From contig CATBDC010000005.1 of the NCBI GenBank assembly GCA_949502235.1, positions 81,246 to 145,245 of the forward strand: a stretch of DNA of 64,000 nucleotides. The letters run 5' to 3'. Positions 27,123-35,240 of this stretch are shown here, piece after piece (position 1 is the stretch's first letter; every line of letters begins with the position of its first letter). Source of the DNA: an uncultured Lachnospiraceae bacterium (GTDB lineage Bacteria; Bacillota; Clostridia; Lachnospirales; Lachnospiraceae). The translations under genes and the position numbers were made by a program. The notes beneath the pieces are model-generated. The model had not been told where the DNA came from, ran no database searches, and saw only the letters and a program-made list of their open reading frames with translations.

Positions 27123-29578
27123 CTCGATTCTCCCGTCTGCACGGGCGGTCTGGTATCAAAAGCATGAAACAAATCGGAGAATACCGGGTGTATCTGGATA
27201 ACGCCCACACGCCCGTATAAATCCTGAAACAGACATTGCCCGTTCTCCAAATCCCTAAGCCGTTTCTGGTTGCCCTCGTCCTCTTTGTCCACGCCGAAAA
27301 ATTCAAGGGTATTCTTGATTTCTTTGATGTCCGTACTACGAAATGCGAATTTTAAACCGATATTGTTCTTCATCTTCTCGTCGTCCACGTCGCCGGAATT
27401 TTGTGTTACAAAATAAACGGCGGCGTTCATGGAGCGTCCAGCACGAATCAGTTTGTTAGAGAGAGCTTTCCCCTGTGCCACCTGTAAAAATGTCCATGCT
27501 TCATCTAAATCTACCATCTTAAAAATGCTTCTGTCCGAGTGGATAAAATCCAGAGCAAAGGTACTGATAACGATAAGCATAGCAACGGAAAGCAGCTCCA
27601 TTGTGGTGTATTCCTCAAATTTTGTATCCTTATCCGGTAGCACAAGGTCTGCCACCTGTATAATGTTGAACTGCCTGTCCAAGCTGATAGACTGCCTTTT
27701 TTCACCGTCCGAGAAAAGCAGGTGTGCAAAATCATAGTCCGTCATGCTCTCGATATGGTCTGCGATATTCTCCGCCACAGGAGAGCCGTCATTCCTTAAT
27801 TCATCAATCACACGGAGAAGTCCACGCTTTTTACTCTGGGTAACAGAGCGGATTGCCCGTCTAAGGACGGGGAACTTCTCACCGTCACGGGAAGAAATAC
27901 CTGTAAGGAATGTCAAAATATCAATCACAAGGCTTTCAGCGTCCTTTGTGCGCTTCATAATCACATACGGGTCAAGAAGTCCTTTGTTCCTGTCCTCGCT
28001 GGTGAGGTTCACCATCTTGATTTCATGTGCAATGTCGGGCAATGTATCCTGCCAGTTGCCACGCTCGGATTTCGGGTCTACAATGACTGCCTTTCCCCCG
28101 AACAGCACCGCATAGTAAATGATAAGGTTGTTGCAGAATGATTTTCCACCGCCGAGAGAGCCTAAGAACGCTGCCGCTAACGCATTGGTGACAGAACCTT
28201 TTACCCCCTGTGCCGCAAGGCTGGGTTTTAGGTAGACGTTTCTTCCTGTATCAAGGTTATAGCCGATATAAATACCGTCCGTTTCCCCTAGCTGCTGCGT
28301 CGCCCCGAATCCAAGTCCGGCAAGGAAATCACTGGTGACATACTGGATATAATCATTCATGTACCGTTTGCTGGCTGGCAGAAATTCCCCGTGCAATCCC
28401 AGCATATCCCCGAACGGGCGCACCAGCTTTACATTCAAGTCGTCGTAAAAATCCTTAACCTCGTCACAACGGCGTTTCAGCTCGTCCAGACTGTCCGCCG
28501 CCACACGGATAACGTAGGACAGCTTGTACATGGATTCCTTTGACTGGTCTAAACTGGTTTCCAGCTCATTTACCGAATCCAGAGCCTCCATTACGTTGCT
28601 GCCTGTCTCATTGTTGGATTCCCACGCATGGTTATCTAAATCTTTCAGCTCTTTCTTCTTGTTGCGGACAGTGGATAAGGCTTTCTTATTTGTCACAATC
28701 TCCACATTCATAGAGGTTGAGACGGGGAATGTAAACTGCTGTTGCTGGTAGTAGAAGATTTCCGAAGATGGAAAATCCAGCTCCCCGACAATGCTGTTGA
28801 TGGTAAAATAGGCAGCGTAAGTTGTAGTATCCTCACTGTCTATCTTTAAGTACCGCTGGTTTTCCGTTATCAGGCAGCGGCTAGGACGGATAAGATCATA
28901 CCGCTTTACCAGCGTTTCACGCTTCAATTTCTTTATGGGGAAATCATACTCGTAATCCTCATAGGCAACCCCGGCTCTGCCGTAGATATGCTCTATGAGA
29001 TAACCGAAATCCTTTTTCTCCAGCCTGCGGAACTTAAAACGACGGGAGATTTTATTTTCCAACAATTTCTCCATCTTCATGTAGCGGCTGATTTCATCAT
29101 TGCTCATGGAAACGAAGTCGCCCATCAGCTTATGGTTGACCTCATAGATAAAATCCGCAAAGCTCATAGCCGCTGATTTCCTCATGCCCTTTAAGCTGAT
29201 TTCTTCCTCGTTCACCAGCAGCTTAAAGCCGACAAAAAAGCGGTAGTCTATCTGATTTTCCCCAATCATATCTATTAACGCCTGTGTCTGTTGGTCTATC
29301 TTCTTACAGGCGACCTCACGTAACCGCCCTGTGATTTGCTTTTTGGAACGCTCCTGTGTGGCTCGTATACTGGATTCCGTGCTTATCTGCAAGGCGTGGA
29401 TTTTCCCGTCACGGCTCTGTGCGATAAGCTGGCGGAAGTTGTCATGCACCAGATACTTTTCTTCCGGCGACAGGAACGAATAATTGTAGGGTATCAGCTC
29501 ATAGTAGGCGAAACATTCGCCGTCATGGTTGAATACCAGATTGTTTTCGATATATTTAATCGGGAACATAGATTTCAC
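27119..29578 (-). CDS. conjugation ATPase, Tn916 Orf16 / VirB4-like
   Basis: 819 residues (Tn916 Orf16 is ~815). Walker A GSLGGGKS has Lys479, and Walker B-like 'MVDLDEAWTFL' lies near residue 690. The N-terminal ~400 residues are the VirB4 family domain. It powers the transfer channel from the cytoplasmic face. The stop overlaps Orf15's start, and its start overlaps Orf17 by 23 bp. Confidence 0.95.
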   Translation of the reverse strand: MKSMFPIKYIENNLVFNHDGECFAYYELIPYNYSFLSPEEKYLVHDNFRQLIAQSRDGKIHALQISTESSIRATQERSKKQITGRLREVACKKIDQQTQALIDMIGENQIDYRFFVGFKLLVNEEEISLKGMRKSAAMSFADFIYEVNHKLMGDFVSMSNDEISRYMKMEKLLENKISRRFKFRRLEKKDFGYLIEHIYGRAGVAYEDYEYDFPIKKLKRETLVKRYDLIRPSRCLITENQRYLKIDSEDTTTYAAYFTINSIVGELDFPSSEIFYYQQQQFTFPVSTSMNVEIVTNKKALSTVRNKKKELKDLDNHAWESNNETGSNVMEALDSVNELETSLDQSKESMYKLSYVIRVAADSLDELKRRCDEVKDFYDDLNVKLVRPFGDMLGLHGEFLPASKRYMNDYIQYVTSDFLAGLGFGATQQLGETDGIYIGYNLDTGRNVYLKPSLAAQGVKGSVTNALAAAFLGSLGGGKSFCNNLIIYYAVLFGGKAVIVDPKSERGNWQDTLPDIAHEIKMVNLTSEDRNKGLLDPYVIMKRTKDAESLVIDILTFLTGISSRDGEKFPVLRRAIRSVTQSKKRGLLRVIDELRNDGSPVAENIADHIESMTDYDFAHLLFSDGEKRQSISLDRQFNIIQVADLVLPDKDTKFEEYTTMELLSVAMLIVISTFALDFIHSDRSIFKMVDLDEAWTFLQVAQGKALSNKLIRAGRSMNAAVYFVTQNSGDVDDEKMKNNIGLKFAFRSTDIKEIKNTLEFFGVDKEDEGNQKRLRDLENGQCLFQDLYGRVGVIQIHPVFSDLFHAFDTRPPVQTGESR

Positions 29579-29945
29579 TCCTAACTGCTGTGACAGCGGT
29601 ATTAAATTTTTCGGTTTTCAGATGGACAGTCTTTCCGGCATAAGTGACTTTCGGGCGCAAGTAGTAGGAAATACAGGATTTTAGGAATCCAAAAGGTTTC
29701 TTCCCGTCGAAAGTCTTTTGGGATACGAACCATGTAAATGCCACGGGAAGTCCAAAGTATTTAAGGAACGCCCCGTCAATCATGGCAAGTGGCGGCAGCT
29801 CCCCGAACAGGATAACAACGAACAGCGACAGCACAAACCACGCCATCTGGCTAAAGGTCACGGGGAACGGGAGCTGAAAGTCGTTGATGGCATAGATAAC
29901 TTTCTCCACGCTCCAAATGCTGGTGTAGCTTTTTATTTTCTTCAT
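29556..29945 (-). CDS. conjugation membrane protein, Tn916 Orf17 / TcpE-like
   Basis: 129 residues with two close membrane helices (about 33-70) between a short start 'KIKSYTSIWSVEKVIYAINDF' and a cytoplasmic tail. Matches TcpE/Orf17 in size and place just before the VirB4-like ATPase, with which it overlaps. Confidence 0.88.
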   Translation of the reverse strand: MKKIKSYTSIWSVEKVIYAINDFQLPFPVTFSQMAWFVLSLFVVILFGELPPLAMIDGAFLKYFGLPVAFTWFVSQKTFDGKKPFGFLKSCISYYLRPKVTYAGKTVHLKTEKFNTAVTAVRSEIYVPD

Positions 29946-30025
29946 TTTTCTGAATCAGTCCTTTCTTATTTTGCTTTAACTGGAAACGGCAGCCTGTTTT
30001 CAGACCGCCGCATTTCTCTTGTTGC

Positions 30026-30055
30026 ATAAAAAATACCAGTGGTGTTTCACTGGCA
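30026..30055 (-). terminator. terminator after the ardA pair
   Basis: CCAGTG and CACTGG form a 6-bp stem, followed on the minus strand by TATTTTTT. Transcription of ardA would end here before orf17, unless read through. Confidence 0.6.
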
Positions 30056-30099
30056 GAGGGTAAAGGTGTATGCTATTGTTATTTCTGGTAGGAATATCC

Positions 30100-30588
30100 T
30101 TAATACGGACACTCAAATATCCCATGATTGGTGACGACGAAACGCCCCTCCAAGTCAAGGTCACGTCCGTATGCTTCATAGTCTATGTAGCTGCGGATTC
30201 TTTCTGGTATCTCTCCAAGACTTTGACATTCATCTATAAAGTAATAGGCAACGTCAGTCATATCGTCACAGCCGGGATACTGGATAATCTCGTCTGCGTG
30301 TTCGCATAGTTCCTCCAAGCTGCTGTAGTAGCAGAGCAGTTCTGAAAGCTCGTCCTGTATGTCCTCCGGCAAATCTTCCACCATCTCACAAAAGCGGTTG
30401 ATTTCCTCGATAGATGTATACTCGTCAATATCAAAGGGCAGCTCGTAATCGTGAATTGCGTATTCCTCATACTGGTCGTTCAAGCCGATACGTTCTGCCA
30501 TCTCGTCATAGTCTATGGGCGGCGTGAACCATGCGCCCACTAATTCCCCCTCATTGTGTTTTCCGAGGTTGGCAATGTAAACCTGCAT
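30100..30588 (-). CDS. ardA: antirestriction protein ArdA, copy 1 (Tn916 Orf18-like)
   Basis: 162 residues, very acidic. 'MQVYIANLGKHNEGELVGAWF' starts the family, 'EEYAIHDYELPFDIDEYTSIEEINRF' is the central conserved part and 'YGRDLDLEGRFVVTNHGIFEC' the end. ArdA mimics bent B-DNA and blocks type I restriction enzymes during entry into a new host. A second ArdA gene lies 24 bp upstream. Confidence 0.93.
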   Translation of the reverse strand: MQVYIANLGKHNEGELVGAWFTPPIDYDEMAERIGLNDQYEEYAIHDYELPFDIDEYTSIEEINRFCEMVEDLPEDIQDELSELLCYYSSLEELCEHADEIIQYPGCDDMTDVAYYFIDECQSLGEIPERIRSYIDYEAYGRDLDLEGRFVVTNHGIFECPY

Positions 30589-30612
30589 TTCTTCTATGAT
30601 ACATCACCGCCT

Positions 30613-31116
30613 TTACCGATAGCGGAACACGCCGCTTGTAGTAAAAAGGTACTCGTCGTTTGCTTCTAATTCCTGCCCGATTGACGCATAGTCGATATGG
30701 TTCTGCAGAGCAACCGGAATCTCCCCGTAAAGCTGTTCCTCCGTCAGAAGAATCCTTGCCAGCGATTCCCCGTCGTATGCCTCATAATGGCGTATCTCTT
30801 CCTTGTTTTCAAAGAAATCCTCAAAGCTGTAAAACCACTTTTTCTGTATAGCTTCTATTTCATTCCCCACAGGCGTACCCTCAATTTCCTGTACCTTACG
30901 GCAGTTCTCGTTGACCTCCCAGATGGAAGTGTCGGTATTCACATGGAACGGCAGCTCATAGTCTGCAATCATTAATTGTTCCTCATGCTCCACGCCTAAT
31001 TTTTCCTTGATTTCCTCAAAATCCACAGGGCAGTCAAACCAATCGCCGGAGTATTCCTCGTCGCCCTCTCGGTAAGGATTTGTATTGTTTAACAGGTAAA
31101 TCCTCATTTCATACAC
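30613..31116 (-). CDS. antirestriction protein ArdA, copy 2
   Basis: 167 residues from GTG 31116, 9 bp after AAGGAAG; 'RIYLLNNTNPYREGDEEYSGDWFDCP' and 'IADYELPFHVNTDTSIWEVNENCRKVQ' align with copy 1, but identity looks low, so the two are old paralogues rather than a recent copy. Strongly acidic like copy 1. The start overlaps the preceding small gene (ATGAAATGA junction). Confidence 0.9.
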   Translation of the reverse strand: MYEMRIYLLNNTNPYREGDEEYSGDWFDCPVDFEEIKEKLGVEHEEQLMIADYELPFHVNTDTSIWEVNENCRKVQEIEGTPVGNEIEAIQKKWFYSFEDFFENKEEIRHYEAYDGESLARILLTEEQLYGEIPVALQNHIDYASIGQELEANDEYLFTTSGVFRYR

Positions 31117-31346
31117 GTTGTTTCACTTCCTTTCTTACTTTCCAGTGTTCCCATGACTACAGTATAATCCTCTCCGAATACATAATGGGAAAATTTTTCT
31201 AACTGTTCCTTTGGGTAGGAGTGCGGCGGCAGCTCCTTTAATTCTTCCAGCACCCTTTTTCTGCGGTGGGGCAGGTCGGAGATATAGTTGCAGCCGGTCA
31301 GTTCTACCATGTCCTCAAAAATATCTGTTTTCAATGTAACCTCCAT
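31104..31346 (-). CDS. small conserved element protein at the orf19 position
   Basis: 80 residues: 'MEVTLKTDIFEDMVELTGCNYISDLPHRRKRVLEEL' then an acidic helix and 'HYVFGEDYT'. No enzymatic motif. It occupies the place of Tn916 orf19 before orf18 and overlaps the second ArdA gene by 13 bp, suggesting coupled expression during transfer. Function unknown. Confidence 0.75.
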   Translation of the reverse strand: MEVTLKTDIFEDMVELTGCNYISDLPHRRKRVLEELKELPPHSYPKEQLEKFSHYVFGEDYTVVMGTLESKKGSETTCMK

Positions 31347-31388
31347 TCTTTCTAATTGATTTTTAAAAGTTGACAGCGTTCAGATTTT

Positions 31389-31479
31389 TATTCGTGTACC
31401 ATTCCCTCACCCCCTTTTCATTCCCCCTATGCCCGAACTCCCATAGGGGGAATGGTAAGTTTGCGTTGAAACGCAAACT
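31389..31479. repeat. 91-bp direct repeat, left copy (partner 33520-33610)
   Basis: 89 of 91 positions match the partner. It holds two perfect hairpins: ATTCCCCCTATG with its complement (12 bp), and AGTTTGCGT with ACGCAAACT (9 bp). Location between orf19 and orf20 is where Tn916 has its single-strand origin (sso). Confidence 0.9.
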
Positions 31480-31498
31480 GTTGATGAAAATTTGCATG

Positions 31499-31531
31499 AA
31501 AAAAGCAGCAAACCGTAATATGATTTACTGC
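31499..31531 (-). terminator. terminator of the AAA+ cassette
   Basis: On the minus strand GCAGTAAATC pairs with GGTTTGCTGC (with G-U pairs), followed by TTTTTT, right after the ATPase stop and just before the left 91-bp repeat. Confidence 0.7.
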
Positions 31532-31543
31532 TTTATAACACAT

Positions 31544-32650
31544 TTACTTTTTTACTTTACTTAAAATAACGGATAATGCGAAAGTATTTTCAATAGTGTG
31601 TTGTATTTGTCGAACATTTTCACATTGTATATAAGAATTTTTCAATCTTAACTTAGTAGGTTCATCTAATTGATATTTGAAATCTTTTTCATATTTTTTG
31701 AAGGCCATTTCTCCAATTTTTATTTTTGATTCGTCGGTCAAATCATTGAAATGAATAACTTTATCGAAACGATTATAAATGGCACTACCTAGATTTTCTT
31801 CGACATCTCTTAAATCTGTATAATTAGACGTACAAATTATAATAGATTTTTTGAGTTCCAAATAATAATTCTGGTCTTCATAGACACCTTCATCAAAAAG
31901 CTGATAAAATGCGCTGTGGAAAGAGGGGTGTGCTTTATCAAATTCATCCAATAATAATACATTAGATTTCCTATCTAACAAATCTTTAGCAAAACTTTTC
32001 TCGTAATGTGCGCCTCCGAACAAATATGTTGCAAATTGATTATTCTGATACATAGAAAACTGTTTCCTAAATATTGGTTCACCTATAATTTTAGCCAAAT
32101 ATTTTGCTGTCTCCGTTTTTCCTATTCCCGATTTTCCATAAAACAGCAAAACTACAGGTTTTTTCCTGTATCTCAAAGTAAGAGGAAAAAGTGCTTGCAA
32201 TAGCTCTATCTTAACATCTTCTTGTCCAATAATCTTGTTGTCATAATCATTATTAAGACTAAATAAATGAGAAGTTGTAAGTTTTTTATATTTTTGGTAT
32301 TTTATTTCTGCATCTGGATATAGTCTTCTAATTTGTTCACTAATTTGTAATGGTGGATTTTGTATGTATAAATTTTCTATATTAAATTTAGATAAAAAAT
32401 TCGCAAAGTTAATAATAACATGTTCTCTTACCCCTGCATATTCATCTGAACTTATCACAAAATTCTTAACATTTATTTTTTCTTCTTTTTCTTCCGGCGG
32501 ATATTCTCCGTTTTGATTAGGTATAACTAATCGCATAGATTTTCCATCTTTATCAGATTCATAAGCCAAATCAGTCAAATTTCTATATTCTTTAGGAATT
32601 ATTTGATTAAACTTTTCTTTTGAACCATAATAAATAATTATCCTATTCAA
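31544..32650 (-). CDS. AAA+ ATPase of Clp/AAA_2 type, second gene of a repeat-flanked cassette
   Basis: 368 residues. Residues 1-130 are a unique N-terminal part; then a Clp-like AAA+ module: 'KIIGQEDVKIELLQAL' (139-154), Walker A GKSGIGKT (172-179), Walker B VLLLDE (231-236), sensor-1 'IIICTSN' (about 270) and a C-terminal helical part. No peptidase-binding loop can be seen. AT-rich, unlike the transfer genes. It overlaps the upstream gene by 8 bp, so the two form one module. Probably remodels a partner, perhaps in defence; the partner gene is of unknown function. Confidence 0.8.
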   Translation of the reverse strand: MNRIIIYYGSKEKFNQIIPKEYRNLTDLAYESDKDGKSMRLVIPNQNGEYPPEEKEEKINVKNFVISSDEYAGVREHVIINFANFLSKFNIENLYIQNPPLQISEQIRRLYPDAEIKYQKYKKLTTSHLFSLNNDYDNKIIGQEDVKIELLQALFPLTLRYRKKPVVLLFYGKSGIGKTETAKYLAKIIGEPIFRKQFSMYQNNQFATYLFGGAHYEKSFAKDLLDRKSNVLLLDEFDKAHPSFHSAFYQLFDEGVYEDQNYYLELKKSIIICTSNYTDLRDVEENLGSAIYNRFDKVIHFNDLTDESKIKIGEMAFKKYEKDFKYQLDEPTKLRLKNSYIQCENVRQIQHTIENTFALSVILSKVKK

Positions 32651-33410
32651 TGCTCATCACTCCTGCTAACACAATATCGTATACTTTTAAAAATTGTTTT
32701 GATGGTTCACTTATGTTCCCTGTTACAATTTCCTTAACATCTGGTACACTATTAGGTTGAGATGTTTCAAATTCCTTTTCTAATGATAATTGCTCATTAG
32801 TACATTCTCCAACTTGAACACCAAAATAGCTTAAATTCATTTTTGACAAATCGGCTAAACTGTAATCATTTTTAAAGGCATTAATATTAAATCTTAAAAC
32901 ACAGGACGGTTTTTGTTCACTGCTTAAAAGCATTTGATAATATCCACGTTCGCCAAGAAGAGCATTATTAAGTCCTTCGAGGTCTATCGGAATTTGTTCT
33001 TTAGGAACAATGTTTAAATATGAACTATACATTCTATACATAGAAATAGAATTTTGTGGAGCATAAACACTGTCATTATGAAATTGACGTATGTTTTTGT
33101 CCTTGCTCGCCATTGATATATAATCTGTTAAAAGGGTATTAGTAACTGTACTTTTTATCAATTTACTTGTATTTGTGTCTATACTTGTATTTGCATTTCC
33201 AGATATAGACGCTTTAACAAACGACAGTAAATTAAATCCACCTTTAGCTTGTATATCAATTTCTGCTATCAATTTTGCTAATTTTTCTTTGTTTTCTGTA
33301 GACGTCCAGTCAATTTGTCCACCATTTTGTATTGTGATATAATCTGTTGCTGCTGTTTCATCAAAATAAATTACTTTAATCATCTTTTTTGGATTTTCTT
33401 TTTTTGACAT
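32643..33410 (-). CDS. cassette protein resembling DUF6414, function unknown
   Basis: 255 residues. 'KVIYFDETAATDYITIQNGGQIDW' at the start and 'GGFNLLSFVKASISGNANTS' near residue 57 recall the DUF6414 family (from memory). No catalytic motif or membrane segment is evident. It has its own promoter and ribosome site (ATGGAG) and precedes the AAA+ gene with an 8-bp overlap. The pair lies between 91-bp direct repeats inside the conjugative element. It is a candidate sensor or effector of a phage- or plasmid-defence pair; that is inference. Confidence 0.6.
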   Translation of the reverse strand: MSKKENPKKMIKVIYFDETAATDYITIQNGGQIDWTSTENKEKLAKLIAEIDIQAKGGFNLLSFVKASISGNANTSIDTNTSKLIKSTVTNTLLTDYISMASKDKNIRQFHNDSVYAPQNSISMYRMYSSYLNIVPKEQIPIDLEGLNNALLGERGYYQMLLSSEQKPSCVLRFNINAFKNDYSLADLSKMNLSYFGVQVGECTNEQLSLEKEFETSQPNSVPDVKEIVTGNISEPSKQFLKVYDIVLAGVMSIE

Positions 33411-33453
33411 TTGTATTCTCCATTAATTGAATTTGTTTAATAATACTATGCAT

Positions 33454-33483
33454 ATTATACCATTTCACGGAGTAATTTGTAGA
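33454..33483 (-). promoter_or_regulatory. promoter of the AAA+ cassette
   Basis: On the minus strand an extended -10 TGGTATAAT and a weak -35 (TCTACA) are 18 bp apart. It lies inside the 31480-33519 insert, so the module brings its own promoter. Confidence 0.6.
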
Positions 33484-33519
33484 AAAATTTAAGTAATCTA
33501 TTTTTTGATTATGAAAGAC

Positions 33520-33610
33520 TATTCGTGTACCATTCCTTCACCCCCTTTTCATTCCCCCTATGCCCGAACTCCCATAGGGGGAATGGTAAGTTTGCGTTGA
33601 GACGCAAACT
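33520..33610. repeat. 91-bp direct repeat, right copy
   Basis: Two substitutions from the 31389-31479 copy; one changes the tip of the GCGT hairpin, the other the CCATTCC run. Confidence 0.9.
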
Positions 33611-33620
33611 ATTAGATTTG

Positions 33621-33842
33621 CTATGCTCCGATAATTCTATTGAAAAGCTGCAATAACACCTCTTTCACGCCAGCAGCATTGAATACCAGACCGACAGCAA
33701 TCAATGCAATCACCAAGAACCCGATAAGTTTTGAAAACTCCCTCTTGAATCCAAGATACACCCCGATAACCACAATTGCCATAAGCACCAGCGATTGTGC
33801 ATTGCTTAAAAACCAGTTGTATAAATTCTGTCCAAAATTCAT
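33621..33842 (-). CDS. TcpD-family membrane protein
   Basis: 73 residues with two membrane helices (about 14-31 and 37-56): 'AQSLVLMAIVVIGVYLGF', 'LIGFLVIALIAVGLVF'. Its ATG overlaps the relaxase stop (ATGA), 9 bp after AAAGGAG. Small TcpD-like proteins occur in this spot in Tn916-type elements; role probably in the transfer channel. Confidence 0.75.
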   Translation of the reverse strand: MNFGQNLYNWFLSNAQSLVLMAIVVIGVYLGFKREFSKLIGFLVIALIAVGLVFNAAGVKEVLLQLFNRIIGA

Positions 33843-35056
33843 TCTTCATTTCTCCTTTCAAATTTCTGTCTTTGAATCACTTCCTCTGGGGAAGTCGTCT
33901 GTTGTTTTATCAGTTTCTTATGACGCTCGGTAAGCTCCACATCATTTAAAATGTCTCTAAGAATATGTGTGCCGTTGGCACAGTCAATCTTTTGCAGCAT
34001 TTTCCATGTAGGGGCAACCTGCCTGTCTATCCAGTTCAGCGTCCGTGTGAGCGTATAAGGCTCCGGCTGCGTCGTCAGTCTCAAACGTCTGCGGTCAGAG
34101 CCGATAAAGTACGCCCATTTTTCGTTAGTTTTCCATTCGCTGCGCCGCTTGTCCACCTCCTTGTCAGCGAAACGGATATATCGGTTGATAATCGAAAATG
34201 CGGTACGTTCTGCGTCGTAATAATTCAGCAGGTCACATACCGCATGGTAGGCTCTTTCGTTTCTGAGCCGGATTTCAAATCTGTTTTTGATTTTCGTATC
34301 CTCTATGGGAATCCCATTTTTTACATACTGTTCATAATTCTTTTCATAAATGCAGAAGTATAATTCCGATTTCAGAGAACCGATATATAGGGTATTTCCC
34401 ATACTATGTCCGTCCTGTTCATGGCTTCGTACCAACTCGCCGCTGTGGTAGCTTTTGAAACTACGGAATACAGAAATACATTCTTCATGGTTACATTTTT
34501 CAGTCAGCTCTGGAATATCCAGCATACCGACCATATCGTTAATGGCAAGGTCAAGCCGCTTCATTACGCCGCCGTCGCCTAAAGCGTCCATGAAAAAATC
34601 ATACCAGCTCCTATGCTGCGCCAGCAGATAGCTCTCCATCTGACGGCAGCCTTTCCCTTTTAGTTCCAGCAACGTACCCTTTTCTTCGTCAGCAGAAGTA
34701 AGTACGAACACATCACCTAAGACATAATGCTCCGAGTAGGAATAAAAACCGAAATCTTCATGTATCATCATATCCGTTTTCAGTTGCAAAATGTCCTCTA
34801 TCACATGTTTCACATCAGTTGTCGGAAAACGTATACGTACATAATCAAACAGCATGGTAAGCGGTGATTCTGGATTGTATTTTTCCAGTGCCGTAAGTAG
34901 CTGTTTCTGGATTTCCTCTGTCAGTGCCACCTTACCGGATTCCAGACGGTTTAAATGTTCTCTGCTGATTCCTGCTTCAACCGCCAGCTTATTTTGAGAA
35001 ATGCCATAGGCAGTACGTTTTTCCTTAAAATCCTTTATCCAGTCTGTTTCATTCAG
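33839..35056 (-). CDS. MobT/Orf20 relaxase with an apparent CTG start
   Basis: 405 residues if read from CTG at 35056, 7 bp after AAGGAGG. The first ATG (34930) would remove a clear Cro-type helix-turn-helix: residues 2-50 read 'TDWIKDFKEKRTAYGISQNKLAVEAGISREHLNRLESGKVAL', which matches the N-terminus of Tn916 Orf20. The rest is the Rep_trans-type relaxase ('RIRFPTTDVKHVIEDIL', 'MKRLDLAINDMVG', 'IGSLKSELYFCIYEK', 'KNRFEIRLRNERA'). No ATG, GTG or TTG in frame lies before the upstream stop. It nicks oriT and starts transfer. Confidence 0.88.
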   Translation of the reverse strand: MNETDWIKDFKEKRTAYGISQNKLAVEAGISREHLNRLESGKVALTEEIQKQLLTALEKYNPESPLTMLFDYVRIRFPTTDVKHVIEDILQLKTDMMIHEDFGFYSYSEHYVLGDVFVLTSADEEKGTLLELKGKGCRQMESYLLAQHRSWYDFFMDALGDGGVMKRLDLAINDMVGMLDIPELTEKCNHEECISVFRSFKSYHSGELVRSHEQDGHSMGNTLYIGSLKSELYFCIYEKNYEQYVKNGIPIEDTKIKNRFEIRLRNERAYHAVCDLLNYYDAERTAFSIINRYIRFADKEVDKRRSEWKTNEKWAYFIGSDRRRLRLTTQPEPYTLTRTLNWIDRQVAPTWKMLQKIDCANGTHILRDILNDVELTERHKKLIKQQTTSPEEVIQRQKFERRNEE

Positions 35057-35182
35057 TCAAACCCCTCCTTGTAAAAAGGTGTGACAGGATTAAAGCCTTT
35101 TATCACACCTCTAAAATCTGTCGGAAATGTCTGTACCATAAGGATATTTCAGATTTCCGAATCTGTTTTCAGTTGTATTTGT

Positions 35183-35206
35183 GCCCCCCTGTTAGATACC
35201 GGGGGC
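35183..35206. promoter_or_regulatory. oriT-like inverted repeat
   Basis: GCCCCC and GGGGGC flank TGTTAGATAC in the gap between the coupling-protein and relaxase genes, where Tn916 has oriT. The motif GTATCTAACAG resembles, from memory, the Tn916 nick region. The rest of the 35057-35240 gap has no gene. Confidence 0.6.
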
Positions 35207-35240
35207 ATATGGCATGTACGGCATACCGCACCTGCACAGG

